Of a stretch of 64,000 nt of DNA, positions 1 through 8,706 are shown piece by piece; within the stretch, counting starts at the first letter, position 1; each line of letters begins with the position of its first letter. This DNA comes from Pseudomonas sp. GGS8. Lineage in GTDB: Bacteria > Pseudomonadota > Gammaproteobacteria > Pseudomonadales > Pseudomonadaceae. The position numbers were made by a program, and so were the translations under genes. The stretch lies in assembly GCF_024168645.1 (NCBI RefSeq), contig NZ_JALJWF010000001.1:3289501-3353500 (forward strand). Direction: 5' to 3'. Below the pieces are notes generated by a model. The model searched no databases and was not told the DNA's origin. It was given only the letters and a program-made list of their open reading frames with translations.

Positions 1-2
1 TC

Positions 3-1592
3 AACCAGACCTACGTCGCCGGGCGCGAGTGGATGTTCGAGTCCCTGCCCAAACCCGACGAACCCCTGGCCAGCCACTATGGCGAAGGCGATAACCGTGG
101 CGGCAATGGTGCCGATCAAGGCCGAGGCTACAGCGCCGGTCGTTGGTACGATTTTTATGGCGCCAACCTACAGCGGCTGTACGGCAAACCTTGCGCACCG
201 GGCGGTGATATCAAGGCCGGTGTTGCCGAAGCAGCCAAGGCCGAGGCGGTGGAGGCGACGGCTGACAAGGCCGCCGAACAATCAGCCGCTCCTGCGCCCA
301 CCGAGTCTAGCGCCGGTGTAGCCGAAGCGGCCAAGACTGGCGCGGTTGAAGCGTCGGTCAAAAATGCGGCCGTCGAGCCCTGCAAAGTGGCTGTCGACGA
401 GCAACGCTGGGCCAGTCACACCCTCGACCGTCTGCAGGCCTGGGGTTTCAATACGCTCGGCAACTGGAGCGCACCGGTGTTGGGCAACGCTGACCGTGTG
501 CCATACACCTTGCCGCTGTCGATCGTCGGCGATTACGCCAGCATCAGCACCGGCACCGATTGGTGGGGCGGCATGCCCGACCCGTTCGATCCGCGTTTCG
601 CCATGGCTACCGAACGCGCCGTGGCCATTGCTGCCCGGGATCATCGCGACGATCCGTGGCTGATCGGTTACTTCGCCGACAACGAACTGGCCTGGGCCGG
701 TCCCGGTGACGACCCGAAGGCCCGCTATGCGCTGGCCTACGGCACCTTGAAAATGACCACCGACGTGCCGGCCAAACGCGCCTTCCTCAAACAATTACGC
801 GACAAATACCGCAACCAGGAGGGGTTGTCGAAAGCCTGGGGCATTGATCTGCCAGCCTGGGAATTGATGGAAGACCCTGGTTTCGTGCCGCCGCTGCCGA
901 GCGCCGAACACCCGGAAATCGAAGCCGACTTCAAATACTTCCAGAAGGTCTTCGCCGACACCTACTTCAAGACCGTTTCCGACTCGCTCAAATGGCATGC
1001 GCCGAACCAGTTGTTGCTGGGGGGGCGCTTTGCCGTCAGTTCCCCTGAGGCGGTCGAGTCCTGTGCGCAATACTGCGACGTATTGAGCTTCAACATGTAC
1101 ACCCTGCAACCTCAGGATGGTTACGACTTCGCCAAACTGCGCAGCCTGGACAAACCGGTGCTGATCACCGAGTTCAATTTCGGCTCGGCGGATCGCGGCC
1201 CGTTCTGGGGTGGCGTGACGCAGCTGGCGAAGGAAGAAGACCGTGGCACGGCCTACGCCCACTTCCTCAAACAGGCGATGAGCGAACCGTCGATTGTCGG
1301 GGTGCATTGGTTCCAGTACCTCGACCAACCGGTGACCGGTCGCCTGCTGGATGGCGAAAACGGGCACTTCGGTCTGGTGGGCATCACTGATTTGCCGTTC
1401 CAGGGCTTTGTCGACAGTGTGCGTAAAAGCAATGTGCAGATCATTGATCAACTCGGCAAAGAAGCCGAGAAGGCCCGCGCTGAAGCGGATAAAGCCAGTC
1501 ATGATCTCGAGGGCGGCAGGAAAGGCGAGGCAGGCAAAGGCCCGGGCAAGGGTGCTGGCCATGCGGGTGGGCATTCGGGCAATGGTCACTGA
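3..1592 (+). CDS. Glycoside hydrolase, agarase-like (5' end outside window)
   Basis: The reading frame is open from the left edge, so the true start lies outside the window. The fragment looks like the catalytic TIM-barrel part of a clan-A glycoside hydrolase often annotated as agarase or beta-galactosidase. FADNELAW fits the acid/base Glu of the NE motif and LITEFNFG fits the nucleophile Glu. Conserved-looking blocks (YDFYGANLQRLYGKPC and HTLDRLQAWGFNTLGNWS) are separated by an Ala/Glu-rich low-complexity stretch containing two imperfect copies of AGVAEAAK. The C-terminus is a Gly/Lys/His-rich tail. The substrate is not evident; agar degradation is only the family label. Alternatives are an exopolysaccharide-processing hydrolase. 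Confidence 0.6.
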   Translation, partial: NQTYVAGREWMFESLPKPDEPLASHYGEGDNRGGNGADQGRGYSAGRWYDFYGANLQRLYGKPCAPGGDIKAGVAEAAKAEAVEATADKAAEQSAAPAPTESSAGVAEAAKTGAVEASVKNAAVEPCKVAVDEQRWASHTLDRLQAWGFNTLGNWSAPVLGNADRVPYTLPLSIVGDYASISTGTDWWGGMPDPFDPRFAMATERAVAIAARDHRDDPWLIGYFADNELAWAGPGDDPKARYALAYGTLKMTTDVPAKRAFLKQLRDKYRNQEGLSKAWGIDLPAWELMEDPGFVPPLPSAEHPEIEADFKYFQKVFADTYFKTVSDSLKWHAPNQLLLGGRFAVSSPEAVESCAQYCDVLSFNMYTLQPQDGYDFAKLRSLDKPVLITEFNFGSADRGPFWGGVTQLAKEEDRGTAYAHFLKQAMSEPSIVGVHWFQYLDQPVTGRLLDGENGHFGLVGITDLPFQGFVDSVRKSNVQIIDQLGKEAEKARAEADKASHDLEGGRKGEAGKGPGKGAGHAGGHSGNGH

Positions 1593-1604
1593 GTTCTTAT
1601 AGAC

Positions 1605-1728
1605 CCGTGGCGAGGGGGCTTGCCCCCGTTGGGCTGCGAAGCGGCCCCCATGCTTACAGATGCACCGCGAATACAGGTTTTTGCGACCGCTTAGCAGTCG
1701 AACGGGGGCAAGCCCCCTCGCCACAGGG
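1605..1728. repeat. REP doublet (GTGGCGAGGGGGCTTGCCCC class)
   Basis: Two inverted arms with the core GTGGCGAGGGGGCTTGCCCC, each itself a small hairpin, flank about 60 bases. It sits just after the glycoside hydrolase stop. Closely similar arms recur at 44356 and 48501. Confidence 0.85.
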
Positions 1729-1856
1729 ATCGCATCGTTGATGTCTGTGGCATTTCCATAATTGGGCGACCACCCAGCCCGATCTTGTTCCCAAATCCCT
1801 CAAGGACTGGAACAATGCGGGCCACTTTGTAGAGCGTTTATCCGGGAGAGTTGCGG

Positions 1857-3002
1857 GTGCAGATTCAGGGTCATTACGAGCTTAAGTTCGAAGCGGTGCG
1901 CGAGGCGTTTGCAGCACTGTTCGACGATCCTCAGGAACGTGGCGCGGCGTTGTGCATCCGGATCGGTGGTGAAACCGTCCTCGACCTTTGGGCCGGTACC
2001 GCCGACAAGGATGGCCATGAGGCCTGGCACAGCGACACCATCGCCAACCTGTTCTCCTGCACCAAAACCTTCACCGCCGTGACGGCGCTGCAATTGGTGG
2101 CTGAAGGCAAGCTGCAACTCGATGCCCCGGTCGCCCGTTACTGGCCCGAATTTGCCGCTGCCGGCAAAGAATCCGTGACCCTGCGCCAATTGCTCTGCCA
2201 TCAGGCCGGACTGCCGGCCCTGCGCGAGTTGCTGCCCCCTGAAGCGCTTTACGACTGGCACACCATGGTCGATGCCCTGGCCGCCGAAACGCCGTGGTGG
2301 ACGCCGGGTGAAGGTCACGGTTATGCGGCAATCACCTATGGCTGGCTGGTTGGCGAATTGCTGCGTCGTGCCGATGGTCGTGGGCCGGGCGAGTCCATCG
2401 TGGCGCGGGTCGCCAAGCCTTTGGGGCTGGATTTCCACGTTGGCCTTGCCGACAGAGAGTTCCATCGCGTGGCGCACATCGCCCGTGGTAAAGGCAACGT
2501 CGGCGATGCCGCGGCCCAGCGCTTGCTGCAAGTGACCATGCGTGAACCGACGGCCATGACTACTCGGGCCTTCACCAACCCGCCTTCAATCATGACCAGC
2601 ACCAACAAACCGGAATGGCGGCGCATGCAGCAGCCGGCCGCCAATGGCCATGGCAATGCCCGCAGCCTGGCCGGTTTCTACGCCGGTCTGCTCGATGGCA
2701 GCCTGCTGGAAAGCGAAATGCTCGACGAGCTGACCCGTGAACACAGCGTTGGCGAAGACAAGACTTTATTGACCCGGACCCGCTTCGGCCTGGGTTGCAT
2801 GCTCGATCAACCGGACGTCCCCAACGCCACCTACGGCCTCGGCCCACGGGCGTTCGGTCACCCGGGTGCTGGCGGCTCCGTCGGTTTTGCCGATCCGGAG
2901 CATGATGTGGCCTTCGGCTTTGTGACAAATACCCTGGGACCGTACGTCTTGATGGATCCACGAGCCCAAAAACTTGTGCGAGTACTGGCCACTTGTCTGT
3001 AA
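1857..3002 (+). CDS. Serine hydrolase of the beta-lactamase/esterase VIII fold
   Basis: Probable cytoplasmic esterase or beta-lactamase-like hydrolase of 381 residues. Ser67-Cys-Thr-Lys70 gives the SxxK catalytic motif, and Tyr156/Tyr161 in YAAITYGWL match the second (YxN-like) motif of family VIII esterases (EstB type). GHPGAGGSVGFADPEH near residue 330 is the third conserved block. No signal peptide is visible, which favours esterase over secreted lactamase. The start is taken as GTG at 1857 because GGGAG at 1844-1848 is well spaced for it; a TTG at 1851 is too close to that site. Substrate unknown. Confidence 0.8.
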   Translation: MQIQGHYELKFEAVREAFAALFDDPQERGAALCIRIGGETVLDLWAGTADKDGHEAWHSDTIANLFSCTKTFTAVTALQLVAEGKLQLDAPVARYWPEFAAAGKESVTLRQLLCHQAGLPALRELLPPEALYDWHTMVDALAAETPWWTPGEGHGYAAITYGWLVGELLRRADGRGPGESIVARVAKPLGLDFHVGLADREFHRVAHIARGKGNVGDAAAQRLLQVTMREPTAMTTRAFTNPPSIMTSTNKPEWRRMQQPAANGHGNARSLAGFYAGLLDGSLLESEMLDELTREHSVGEDKTLLTRTRFGLGCMLDQPDVPNATYGLGPRAFGHPGAGGSVGFADPEHDVAFGFVTNTLGPYVLMDPRAQKLVRVLATCL

Positions 3003-3117
3003 ATCACGCTTAAGGGGGCCAGGGCCGGAACCCGAAAGCTTTTGTGGTTTCAAAGCGTCTGTTTAACCGGGGGCAACTCCGGTCTGACTTTTCATTACCT
3101 CATTTTGTGGATATCCA

Positions 3118-4101
3118 ATGTCGTCCAATAAAACCCTCGCCCTGGCCCTGTGCTTCGCTATCACCGGTTGTGCACAAACCCCACAAAATGATGCCGCAGG
3201 TGGCAGCAGTTGGTGGCCGTTCGGTTCTTCCGACAAGGTTGCGACTAAAGAACCCGCCCCGGCCCCGGCGCCCCTGAAACCTGCTGCCACAGCACCCGTC
3301 GCCAAGACTGAAGCCGATGCCGGTGGCAAATGGTGGTGGCCGTTCGGCGGCAAGGAGCAGAGCACCGCCAAAGTCGTGCCGATGCCCGACCCGAAAGTCA
3401 CCCAGGCCTGGCTCGACGACTATGAACCGCGCCTGCGCGAGGCGATCAAGGGCAGCAACCTGCAACTCGAACGCCGTGAAAACGTGCTGGTCGTCACGGC
3501 TCCGGTAGAAGGCTCGTTCAACCCTGACCGTCCGGCCATGTTGCTGCCGGTGACCCTTGGCCCATTCACCCATGTCGCGAAAATCCTCGAAGCCGACCCA
3601 AAGACTGCCGTGCTGGTACTCGGTCACAGCGATACGTCGGGTTCCGCACCGGCCAACGTGAAACTGAGCCAGGAGCGCGCCCAGGCAGTGGCGGCGATCT
3701 TCCGTCTCAGCGGTCTGCAGCGTGATCGCCTGATGCTGCGCGGCATGGGCGGTGAGGCACCGCGTGCCGCCAACGACAGTGCTGAAGGTCGTGCCTTGAA
3801 CCGTCGTGTCGAGTTGCTGGTGACGCCGGCAAACACCATGGTCGCGTTGTTGAGCAAGTACAACATGCCGGCTCCGGCGCCGCTGACCAAGGTCGTCGCG
3901 CAAGACGTCAAGCCAGCGGCCACGCCTGTGACCCCGGCACCTGCTGCGAAAAAAGCGGCTGCCCCGGCGAAGAAAAAGGCACCGGCCAAGAAAGCGGCCG
4001 CCAAGGCTCCAGCCAAAAAGGCACCCGCGAAAAAGACCGCGCCGGCCAAAGCCGCTGTCGATTCGAAGAGCACCACCGCCACCGATGCCACAAAGCAGTG
4101 A
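3118..4101 (+). CDS. OmpA-family lipoprotein with Lys/Ala/Pro-rich tail
   Basis: 327 residues. A lipoprotein signal ends in the lipobox ITGC (Cys18), so the protein should be lipidated. Two copies of WWPFG lie in the linker (residues about 32 and 77). A C-terminal OmpA-like peptidoglycan-binding domain (about 155-240) contains GHSDTSG and the NRRVELLV end motif. The last 60 residues are a histone H1/AlgP-like run of KKAxAPAKK repeats. The OmpA domain predicts anchoring to the cell wall; the role of the basic tail is unknown. Only 24 bases separate it from pdxH, so the two may be co-transcribed. Confidence 0.8.
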   Translation: MSSNKTLALALCFAITGCAQTPQNDAAGGSSWWPFGSSDKVATKEPAPAPAPLKPAATAPVAKTEADAGGKWWWPFGGKEQSTAKVVPMPDPKVTQAWLDDYEPRLREAIKGSNLQLERRENVLVVTAPVEGSFNPDRPAMLLPVTLGPFTHVAKILEADPKTAVLVLGHSDTSGSAPANVKLSQERAQAVAAIFRLSGLQRDRLMLRGMGGEAPRAANDSAEGRALNRRVELLVTPANTMVALLSKYNMPAPAPLTKVVAQDVKPAATPVTPAPAAKKAAAPAKKKAPAKKAAAKAPAKKAPAKKTAPAKAAVDSKSTTATDATKQ

Positions 4102-4125
4102 TTCGTTAACCAAAAGGAATGCGCC

Positions 4126-4773
4126 ATGACCCGGCCCTTGGCAGATATGCGTCGCGACTACACCCGAGATGGCCTGACCGAGGCGCAAGCCCCGGCCGAG
4201 CCGTTCGCGCTGTTCCATCAGTGGTTCGCCGATGCGGTGAAAACCGAGCAGGCGCCGGTGGAGGCGAATGCCATGACGTTGGCCACCGTCGATCAGGACG
4301 GTCGGCCGCATTGCCGCATTTTGCTGCTCAAGGGCCTGGACGAGCAGGGCTTCACCTTCTTCACCAACTACGAAAGCGATAAAGGTCAGCAATTGGCAGC
4401 CAATCCATTTGCAGCCATGACGTTTTTCTGGCCGGCCCTGGAGCGCCAGGTGCGCATCGAGGGGCGGGTGGTGAAGGTCACGCCTGAAGAGTCCGACGCC
4501 TACTATCAGGTCCGCCCTCTGGGCAGTCGTCTCGGTGCCTGGGCATCGCCCCAGAGCCGGGTGATTGCCGATCGCGGCGAACTGGAAGCGCTGCTCAAGG
4601 ACACCGAGCAGCGTTTCAGCGACACCCAGCCGCACTGCCCCGAGCATTGGGGCGGTTATCGCTTGCTACCCGAGCGCATCGAGTTCTGGCAGGGCCGTCC
4701 GAGCCGTCTGCACGATCGCCTCAACTACCGCTTGCAGGGCGCCGACTGGGTTCGTGAACGCCTGGCTCCCTAA
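4126..4773 (+). CDS. pdxH: Pyridoxamine/pyridoxine 5'-phosphate oxidase
   Basis: 215 residues, the usual PdxH length. It is an FMN enzyme that oxidises pyridoxine or pyridoxamine 5'-phosphate to pyridoxal 5'-phosphate with O2. Seen motifs: the N-terminal [10 protein letters not shown] segment, [20 protein letters not shown] and SDKGQQL (FMN-binding region), [14 protein letters not shown], and the C-terminal RLHDRLNYR with [13 protein letters not shown] lies just ahead of the ATG. It converges with the small gene at 4779-5016, only 5 bases apart. Confidence 0.96.
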   Translation: MTRPLADMRRDYTRDGLTEAQAPAEPFALFHQWFADAVKTEQAPVEANAMTLATVDQDGRPHCRILLLKGLDEQGFTFFTNYESDKGQQLAANPFAAMTFFWPALERQVRIEGRVVKVTPEESDAYYQVRPLGSRLGAWASPQSRVIADRGELEALLKDTEQRFSDTQPHCPEHWGGYRLLPERIEFWQGRPSRLHDRLNYRLQGADWVRERLAP

Positions 4774-4778
4774 ACGGT

Positions 4779-5016
4779 CTACCGATCGGGATACCCTGCC
4801 GCAGCGGCCTCAAGCCACTGTGGCAGGTCTCGACGCTTGATCTTCTGCGCTTGAGCGTTCGCCAATTGCTGGAGCATGAAGACTCTTTTTTTGTGGGTCT
4901 TTATCCGCCAGTGACAACGCCAGATCGCGGTCCCCCCAGCGTTTTATCCGCACGTACAACCACCAATGGAAGTACAAACCGGCGATGGTCGTGACGACAA
5001 TGATGAAGTAATCCAT
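4779..5016 (-). pseudogene. Small membrane protein gene, apparent frameshift in an A7 tract
   Basis: The ATG at 5016 opens MDYFIIVVTTIAGLYFHWW, a single membrane segment followed by a basic stretch. In the uninterrupted frame the protein is 68 residues (to 4810) with an unconvincing tail. If one A is dropped from the seven-A run (T run at 4886-4892 on the + strand), the frame continues through a plausible helical tail with KRRDLPQWLEAAAAG to a TAG at 4779-4781, giving 78 residues that end 5 bases from pdxH. I recall pseudomonad proteins with this N-terminus and a tail of this kind, but that is memory. Could be a real mutation, slippage, or a base-calling error. Confidence 0.6.
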
Positions 5017-5185
5017 AAAAATCCTTGGGTCTGCGGCGCAGATTTCGTAATGTGACGCTACTGTGTGGTGAGTTCGAGAAAGTGCCTGTACCAGGCCTGA
5101 ATGAAACCAATTTTATCCGGGCGATGCCGTGACAGGCGTCAAGCTGCGGGTTTTAATGGATACCTGTCCTATGGAGTTTGATGCT

Positions 5186-5650
5186 ATGCGTAAGTCTGTT
5201 CTGCTGGTTGCTTCCTTTTCCACGATGGCGATGTTGCTCACTGGCTGCCAATCGAGCCTGACCGGTGACTCCTACTCCCGTGACGAAGCGCGTCGTGTGC
5301 AGACGATTCGCATGGGCACCATCGAATCCCTGCGTCCAGTGAAAATCGAAGGCACCAAAACCCCAATCGGCGGCGCTGCGGGCGCAGTCGTGGGTGGTGT
5401 CGGCGGTAGCGCCATCGGTGGTGGTCGCGGCAGCATCGTCGCAGCGGTCATCGGCGCTGTAGCGGGTGGCCTGGTGGGCTCGGCTGCCGAAGAAGGCCTG
5501 ACCCGTACTCAAGGCGTTGAAATCACCGTGCGCGAAGACGATGGTAGCATGCGCGCCTACGTGCAGGAAGTTCAGCCAAACGAAGTGTTCCGTGTGGGTG
5601 AGCGCGTGCGGATCTCCACCGTGGGTGGGACCAGCCGCGTTTCGCACTAA
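5186..5650 (+). CDS. Glycine-zipper outer-membrane lipoprotein (SlyB/PcP-like)
   Basis: 154 residues. Starting at the ATG at 5186, with GGAG about ten bases upstream, gives a clean lipoprotein signal with lipobox LLTGC; an earlier in-frame ATG at 5129 would hide it behind 19 residues. The middle (about 65-110) is a Gly/Ala zipper (IGGAAGAVVGGVGG, AVIGAVAGGLVG) typical of the SlyB/17-kDa antigen family, which spans or inserts into the outer membrane. The C-terminal part is a small beta domain. A terminator follows at once, so it is probably monocistronic. Confidence 0.88.
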   Translation: MRKSVLLVASFSTMAMLLTGCQSSLTGDSYSRDEARRVQTIRMGTIESLRPVKIEGTKTPIGGAAGAVVGGVGGSAIGGGRGSIVAAVIGAVAGGLVGSAAEEGLTRTQGVEITVREDDGSMRAYVQEVQPNEVFRVGERVRISTVGGTSRVSH

Positions 5651-5670
5651 GCGGGAATGTAGGGTAAAAG

Positions 5671-5707
5671 AAAACCCCGATCGGGTGACTGGTCGGGGTT
5701 TTGTTTT
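5671..5707 (+). terminator. Rho-independent terminator
   Basis: Hairpin with arms AAAACCCCGA and TCGGGGTTTT, then a T-rich tract, 20 bases after the lipoprotein stop. Confidence 0.9.
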
Positions 5708-5732
5708 TGGCTGTGGGGTTGAACCAGAGCGT

Positions 5733-5969
5733 TTACTTGCTTGCATAGCAACCGAGCTGAAAATCGTATTGTGGATCGTAGAATGATCGACCGACTAACG
5801 TTTCCAGTTTTGTTATCTGCTGAGAATCAAGGTCATAGCCATAGATTTCTTCTTCAGCTTCAGTCCAACTCATTATCTCCCTAAGCTGTTCAATGTTGTC
5901 TGCGGGGACGGGCACTTCGAATACCAGCGCTTCTGTTTCTTTATCAAAAGCATAAATTACGTGGTTCAC
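5733..5969 (-). CDS. Immunity protein for the adjacent rRNase toxin (DUF7683-like)
   Basis: 78 residues, strongly acidic, starting with GTG. Its first four bases overlap the toxin stop (GTGA), with AAGGA about ten bases upstream. The start MNHVIYAFDKETEALVFEVP and acidic middle (SWTEAEEEIYGYDLD) resemble small immunity proteins of the DUF7683 type, but the family name is from memory. Tight coupling after a colicin E3-like domain makes an inhibitor role likely: the negative charge would cover the basic RNase surface. It is visibly more AT-rich than its neighbours, as expected for an accessory gene. Confidence 0.8.
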   Translation of the reverse strand: MNHVIYAFDKETEALVFEVPVPADNIEQLREIMSWTEAEEEIYGYDLDSQQITKLETLVGRSFYDPQYDFQLGCYASK

Positions 5970-7147
5970 GGTTCTATCCTTCTTTTCGGATCTGCCGGCT
6001 TGTTTTGATTACCTGTTTCAGCATCAAACTCACCAAGATGGCGACCTCGTTTGTCGTACATTTCTACTGCTCCATGCTGATAATCCCATTCTAGAATTCG
6101 CCCTTCAGCAGTTCTCCAGCGCATTCGGGTACCTCTACCTTTGCCCCGTGTCTTCTGTTTTGCCGGTGTGGCATCAGGAAAAGCGGTAAGCCCCTTTGGC
6201 GCCGGATGATATTTGTGGTCCGCAATACTCACCACAATATAAACCGGCAACACCCCCGAATCCGCCGGAAACACAAGAATGAAATCCTTGTACTCCGGCG
6301 GATACACCGGGTTCACGATGATGCTGTCAGCCGCTTTCGTCGGCGGGTAAACCCAGATGTGCGGCGCTTGTGGTGCGGCTTCCAGGGCGGGGATACCGAG
6401 GATATTTGAACCGTCCTCGACCGGCGTCCATATCAGCTCGACGCCGTCCCCGAGATCAGCCACTTGCTGACTGCGGCGCAAGGTGAACTGCACGACATCG
6501 ACCATCTCCCAGTCGCGGTTTTTGCCGGTGTAGAAACCGTATCCCTTGAGACTGCCGTCAGCCTGTTGCTCGATCCGCAGGCGAACGCGAGTGCGGGCCT
6601 GTTTGAGGGCGCGCAGTTGGTCTTCGGTATAGAGCGAGCTGTCGCCAAGGCTCGACGGCATGACCAGGGCCATCAGTCCTGCCAGGGTGGCCGCAGCGGT
6701 GCTGGCGGCGATGCTGGGTAATGCGGCGAATGCAGAACCACCCAGGGCGAAGCTGCCGAAACCCGCTGGAATGGCGGTGCCACTGATTTTCTTCAGCGGC
6801 ACCACACCGGTTTCATCAGCCTCGCGAGCGCCGAGCAGCACCAGTTCGCCGTAGTCTTTCAGGCTATCAGTCGGAACAACGCCAGAGGTGTTCGTGTAGT
6901 CGATGATTGCATCGGGCAGCTTGCAGGACTTGGCGAACACGCATCCCGCGCGGGCAACGTTGTCCTTTTTCGCTGCGACTTGAAGGCCGTCTTCGAAGGC
7001 TTGCTGCCTCGCGAGCATGGCGTCGTAGGCGTTTTGTCTCGCATCGCGCTCGGCCAGCTCGGTGGCCGTCATGTAGCGGTGAGTGATGTGATGACCGTCG
7101 CCTGACGGTGGGTTTTGCACCCGGGGGATGTCCTTGTGGCCAGCCAC
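5966..7147 (-). CDS. S-type pyocin-domain toxin with colicin E3-like 16S rRNase end
   Basis: 393 residues. The N-terminal 120 residues hold CVFAKSC and a segment ending PLKKISG. A short hydrophobic stretch follows (about 130-165), then a pyocin-S-type translocation domain (about 185-310; VRLRIEQQADGSLKGYGFY, ILVFPADSGVLPVYIVVS). The last 80 residues resemble the E3 cytotoxic domain: KYHPAPKGL, RWRTAEGRILEWDYQHG and GNQNKPADPKRRI. The catalytic Asp-His-Glu of E3 map to D, H and E of WDYQHGAVE; the intervening Glu of colicin E3 is Ala here. No receptor-binding domain of the size found in S-pyocins is present, so delivery is unclear. The immunity gene overlaps its 3' end. Confidence 0.88.
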   Translation of the reverse strand: MAGHKDIPRVQNPPSGDGHHITHRYMTATELAERDARQNAYDAMLARQQAFEDGLQVAAKKDNVARAGCVFAKSCKLPDAIIDYTNTSGVVPTDSLKDYGELVLLGAREADETGVVPLKKISGTAIPAGFGSFALGGSAFAALPSIAASTAAATLAGLMALVMPSSLGDSSLYTEDQLRALKQARTRVRLRIEQQADGSLKGYGFYTGKNRDWEMVDVVQFTLRRSQQVADLGDGVELIWTPVEDGSNILGIPALEAAPQAPHIWVYPPTKAADSIIVNPVYPPEYKDFILVFPADSGVLPVYIVVSIADHKYHPAPKGLTAFPDATPAKQKTRGKGRGTRMRWRTAEGRILEWDYQHGAVEMYDKRGRHLGEFDAETGNQNKPADPKRRIEP

Positions 7148-7268
7148 TGATTGTCCTTTCGCTCGTCCATCGGCAACCCCCGAAAGAGGGGCTGCACGAC
7201 GTTAACGAACGTGGTTAATCGTGACTGTAGGACGAATCCTCAATGTCGCTAAGAGTGTTCTCTATCGC

Positions 7269-8456
7269 TCAGGAAGGCAGCGCAGCGCTCTTGCGACTCG
7301 CCGCCGCCGTCACTGCATAACCGATCAATGCCGCCAGGATCGAGCCGGTCAGAATCCCCATCCGATCCATCCCGGCGTATTCACTAGCGCCTGGTACGAA
7401 GGCCAGGGAGCCGACAAACAGACTCATGGTGAAACCGATGCCGCAGAGGATCGCTACGCCCATAATCTGGCCCCAGTTGGCGCCTTGGGGCAGGGCAGCG
7501 ATGCCGATTTTTACCGCCAGCCAGGTCAGGCCGAAGACACCGACGGTCTTGCCCAGCAGCAGGCCGACGGCGATGCCCATCGGCACGTGGTGGGTGAAAC
7601 TTTCGACGGTCACGCCGCTCAGGGACAGGCCGGCGTTGGCGAAGGCGAACAGTGGCAGGATGCCGTAGGCCACCCACGGATGCAGGGCATGTTCCAGGGT
7701 CAGCAGCGGCGACGGCTCGGCGTTTTTCGTGCGCAGCGGAATGCAGAAGGCCAGGGTCACACCGGCCAGTGTGGCGTGCACGCCGCTTTTGAGCACGCAC
7801 ACCCAGAGGATCAGCCCGATGATCATGTACGGCCCGAGCTTCACCACACCGAGTCGGTTCATCCCGATCAAGGCTGCGATGCAGGCCGCGGCCAATGCCA
7901 GGGACAGGGTCGACAGTGCGCCGGAATAGAAGATCGCGATGATGATGATCGCGCCCAGGTCATCGATGATCGCCAGGGTCATCAGGAACAGTTTCAGCGA
8001 CACCGGCACGCGTTTACCCAGCAGGGCCAGTACGCCGAGGGCGAAGGCGATGTCGGTGGCGGTCGGGATGGCCCAGCCACTCAGCGCGGTCGGGTTGTCA
8101 CGGTTCAAAAACCAATAGATCAGCGCCGGCACTACCATGCCGCCAATCGCCGCCGCGCCGGGCAGGACGATCTGCGAGGGTTTCGACAGTTGACCGTCGA
8201 GGACTTCGCGCTTCACTTCCAGGCCGATCAGCAGGAAGAACAGGGCCATCAGGCCGTCGTTGATCCACAGCAGCAGCGGCTTGGCGATCTTCAGCGCGCC
8301 GATCTGCGCCACCACGGGGGTGTCCAGCAGACCGCTATAAAGCCATGACAGCGATGAATTGTTGATGATCAGGGCGAGGACAGCCGCGGCGATCAATAAC
8401 AGACCGCTGGCAGCTTCCAACTGAAAGAAACGCGTGAACGTGCTACGCAGAGGCAA
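7269..8456 (-). CDS. nhaA: Na+/H+ antiporter NhaA
   Basis: 395 residues, about twelve membrane segments. Inner-membrane antiporter that expels Na+ in exchange for protons and helps cells tolerate salt at alkaline pH. The ion-binding pair lies in [18 protein letters not shown] (two adjacent Asp). Also typical are [30 protein letters not shown] and the end motif [17 protein letters not shown]. It stands alone between the toxin locus and the divergent PLP enzyme; the 250-base gap upstream is AT-rich and should carry both promoters. Confidence 0.96.
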   Translation of the reverse strand: MPLRSTFTRFFQLEAASGLLLIAAAVLALIINNSSLSWLYSGLLDTPVVAQIGALKIAKPLLLWINDGLMALFFLLIGLEVKREVLDGQLSKPSQIVLPGAAAIGGMVVPALIYWFLNRDNPTALSGWAIPTATDIAFALGVLALLGKRVPVSLKLFLMTLAIIDDLGAIIIIAIFYSGALSTLSLALAAACIAALIGMNRLGVVKLGPYMIIGLILWVCVLKSGVHATLAGVTLAFCIPLRTKNAEPSPLLTLEHALHPWVAYGILPLFAFANAGLSLSGVTVESFTHHVPMGIAVGLLLGKTVGVFGLTWLAVKIGIAALPQGANWGQIMGVAILCGIGFTMSLFVGSLAFVPGASEYAGMDRMGILTGSILAALIGYAVTAAASRKSAALPS

Positions 8457-8706
8457 GGTCGCTCTCCATCGATGAATTCATAAGGTGGCACACCCTAACC
8501 CGTACCGTTAGTTGTTAAAACAAAAGTTATATTCTTTTTTGTTATATGTCGTTACAACGTGGTCGGTCAGCAAAGGCCTGAGCCTAGCAGTTACCGGACG
8601 TATTGGACCCCAGCTGTATCTGTGCGTGATGTAGGATTTTTCCTAAGCTTGTGGACTGAGCCTTGCGACAAGGCCGACTCTTGCCTGATTCAACGAGAAA
8701 ACCACC

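Noticed and set aside
4885..4892. A AAA AAG slippery heptamer, correctly phased for programmed -1 frameshifting, in the small membrane-protein gene
   Set aside because: A -1 shift gives a frame with no coherent tail (KKESSC...). The plausible tail needs the opposite shift (loss of one A), so a simple indel or sequencing error is more likely.
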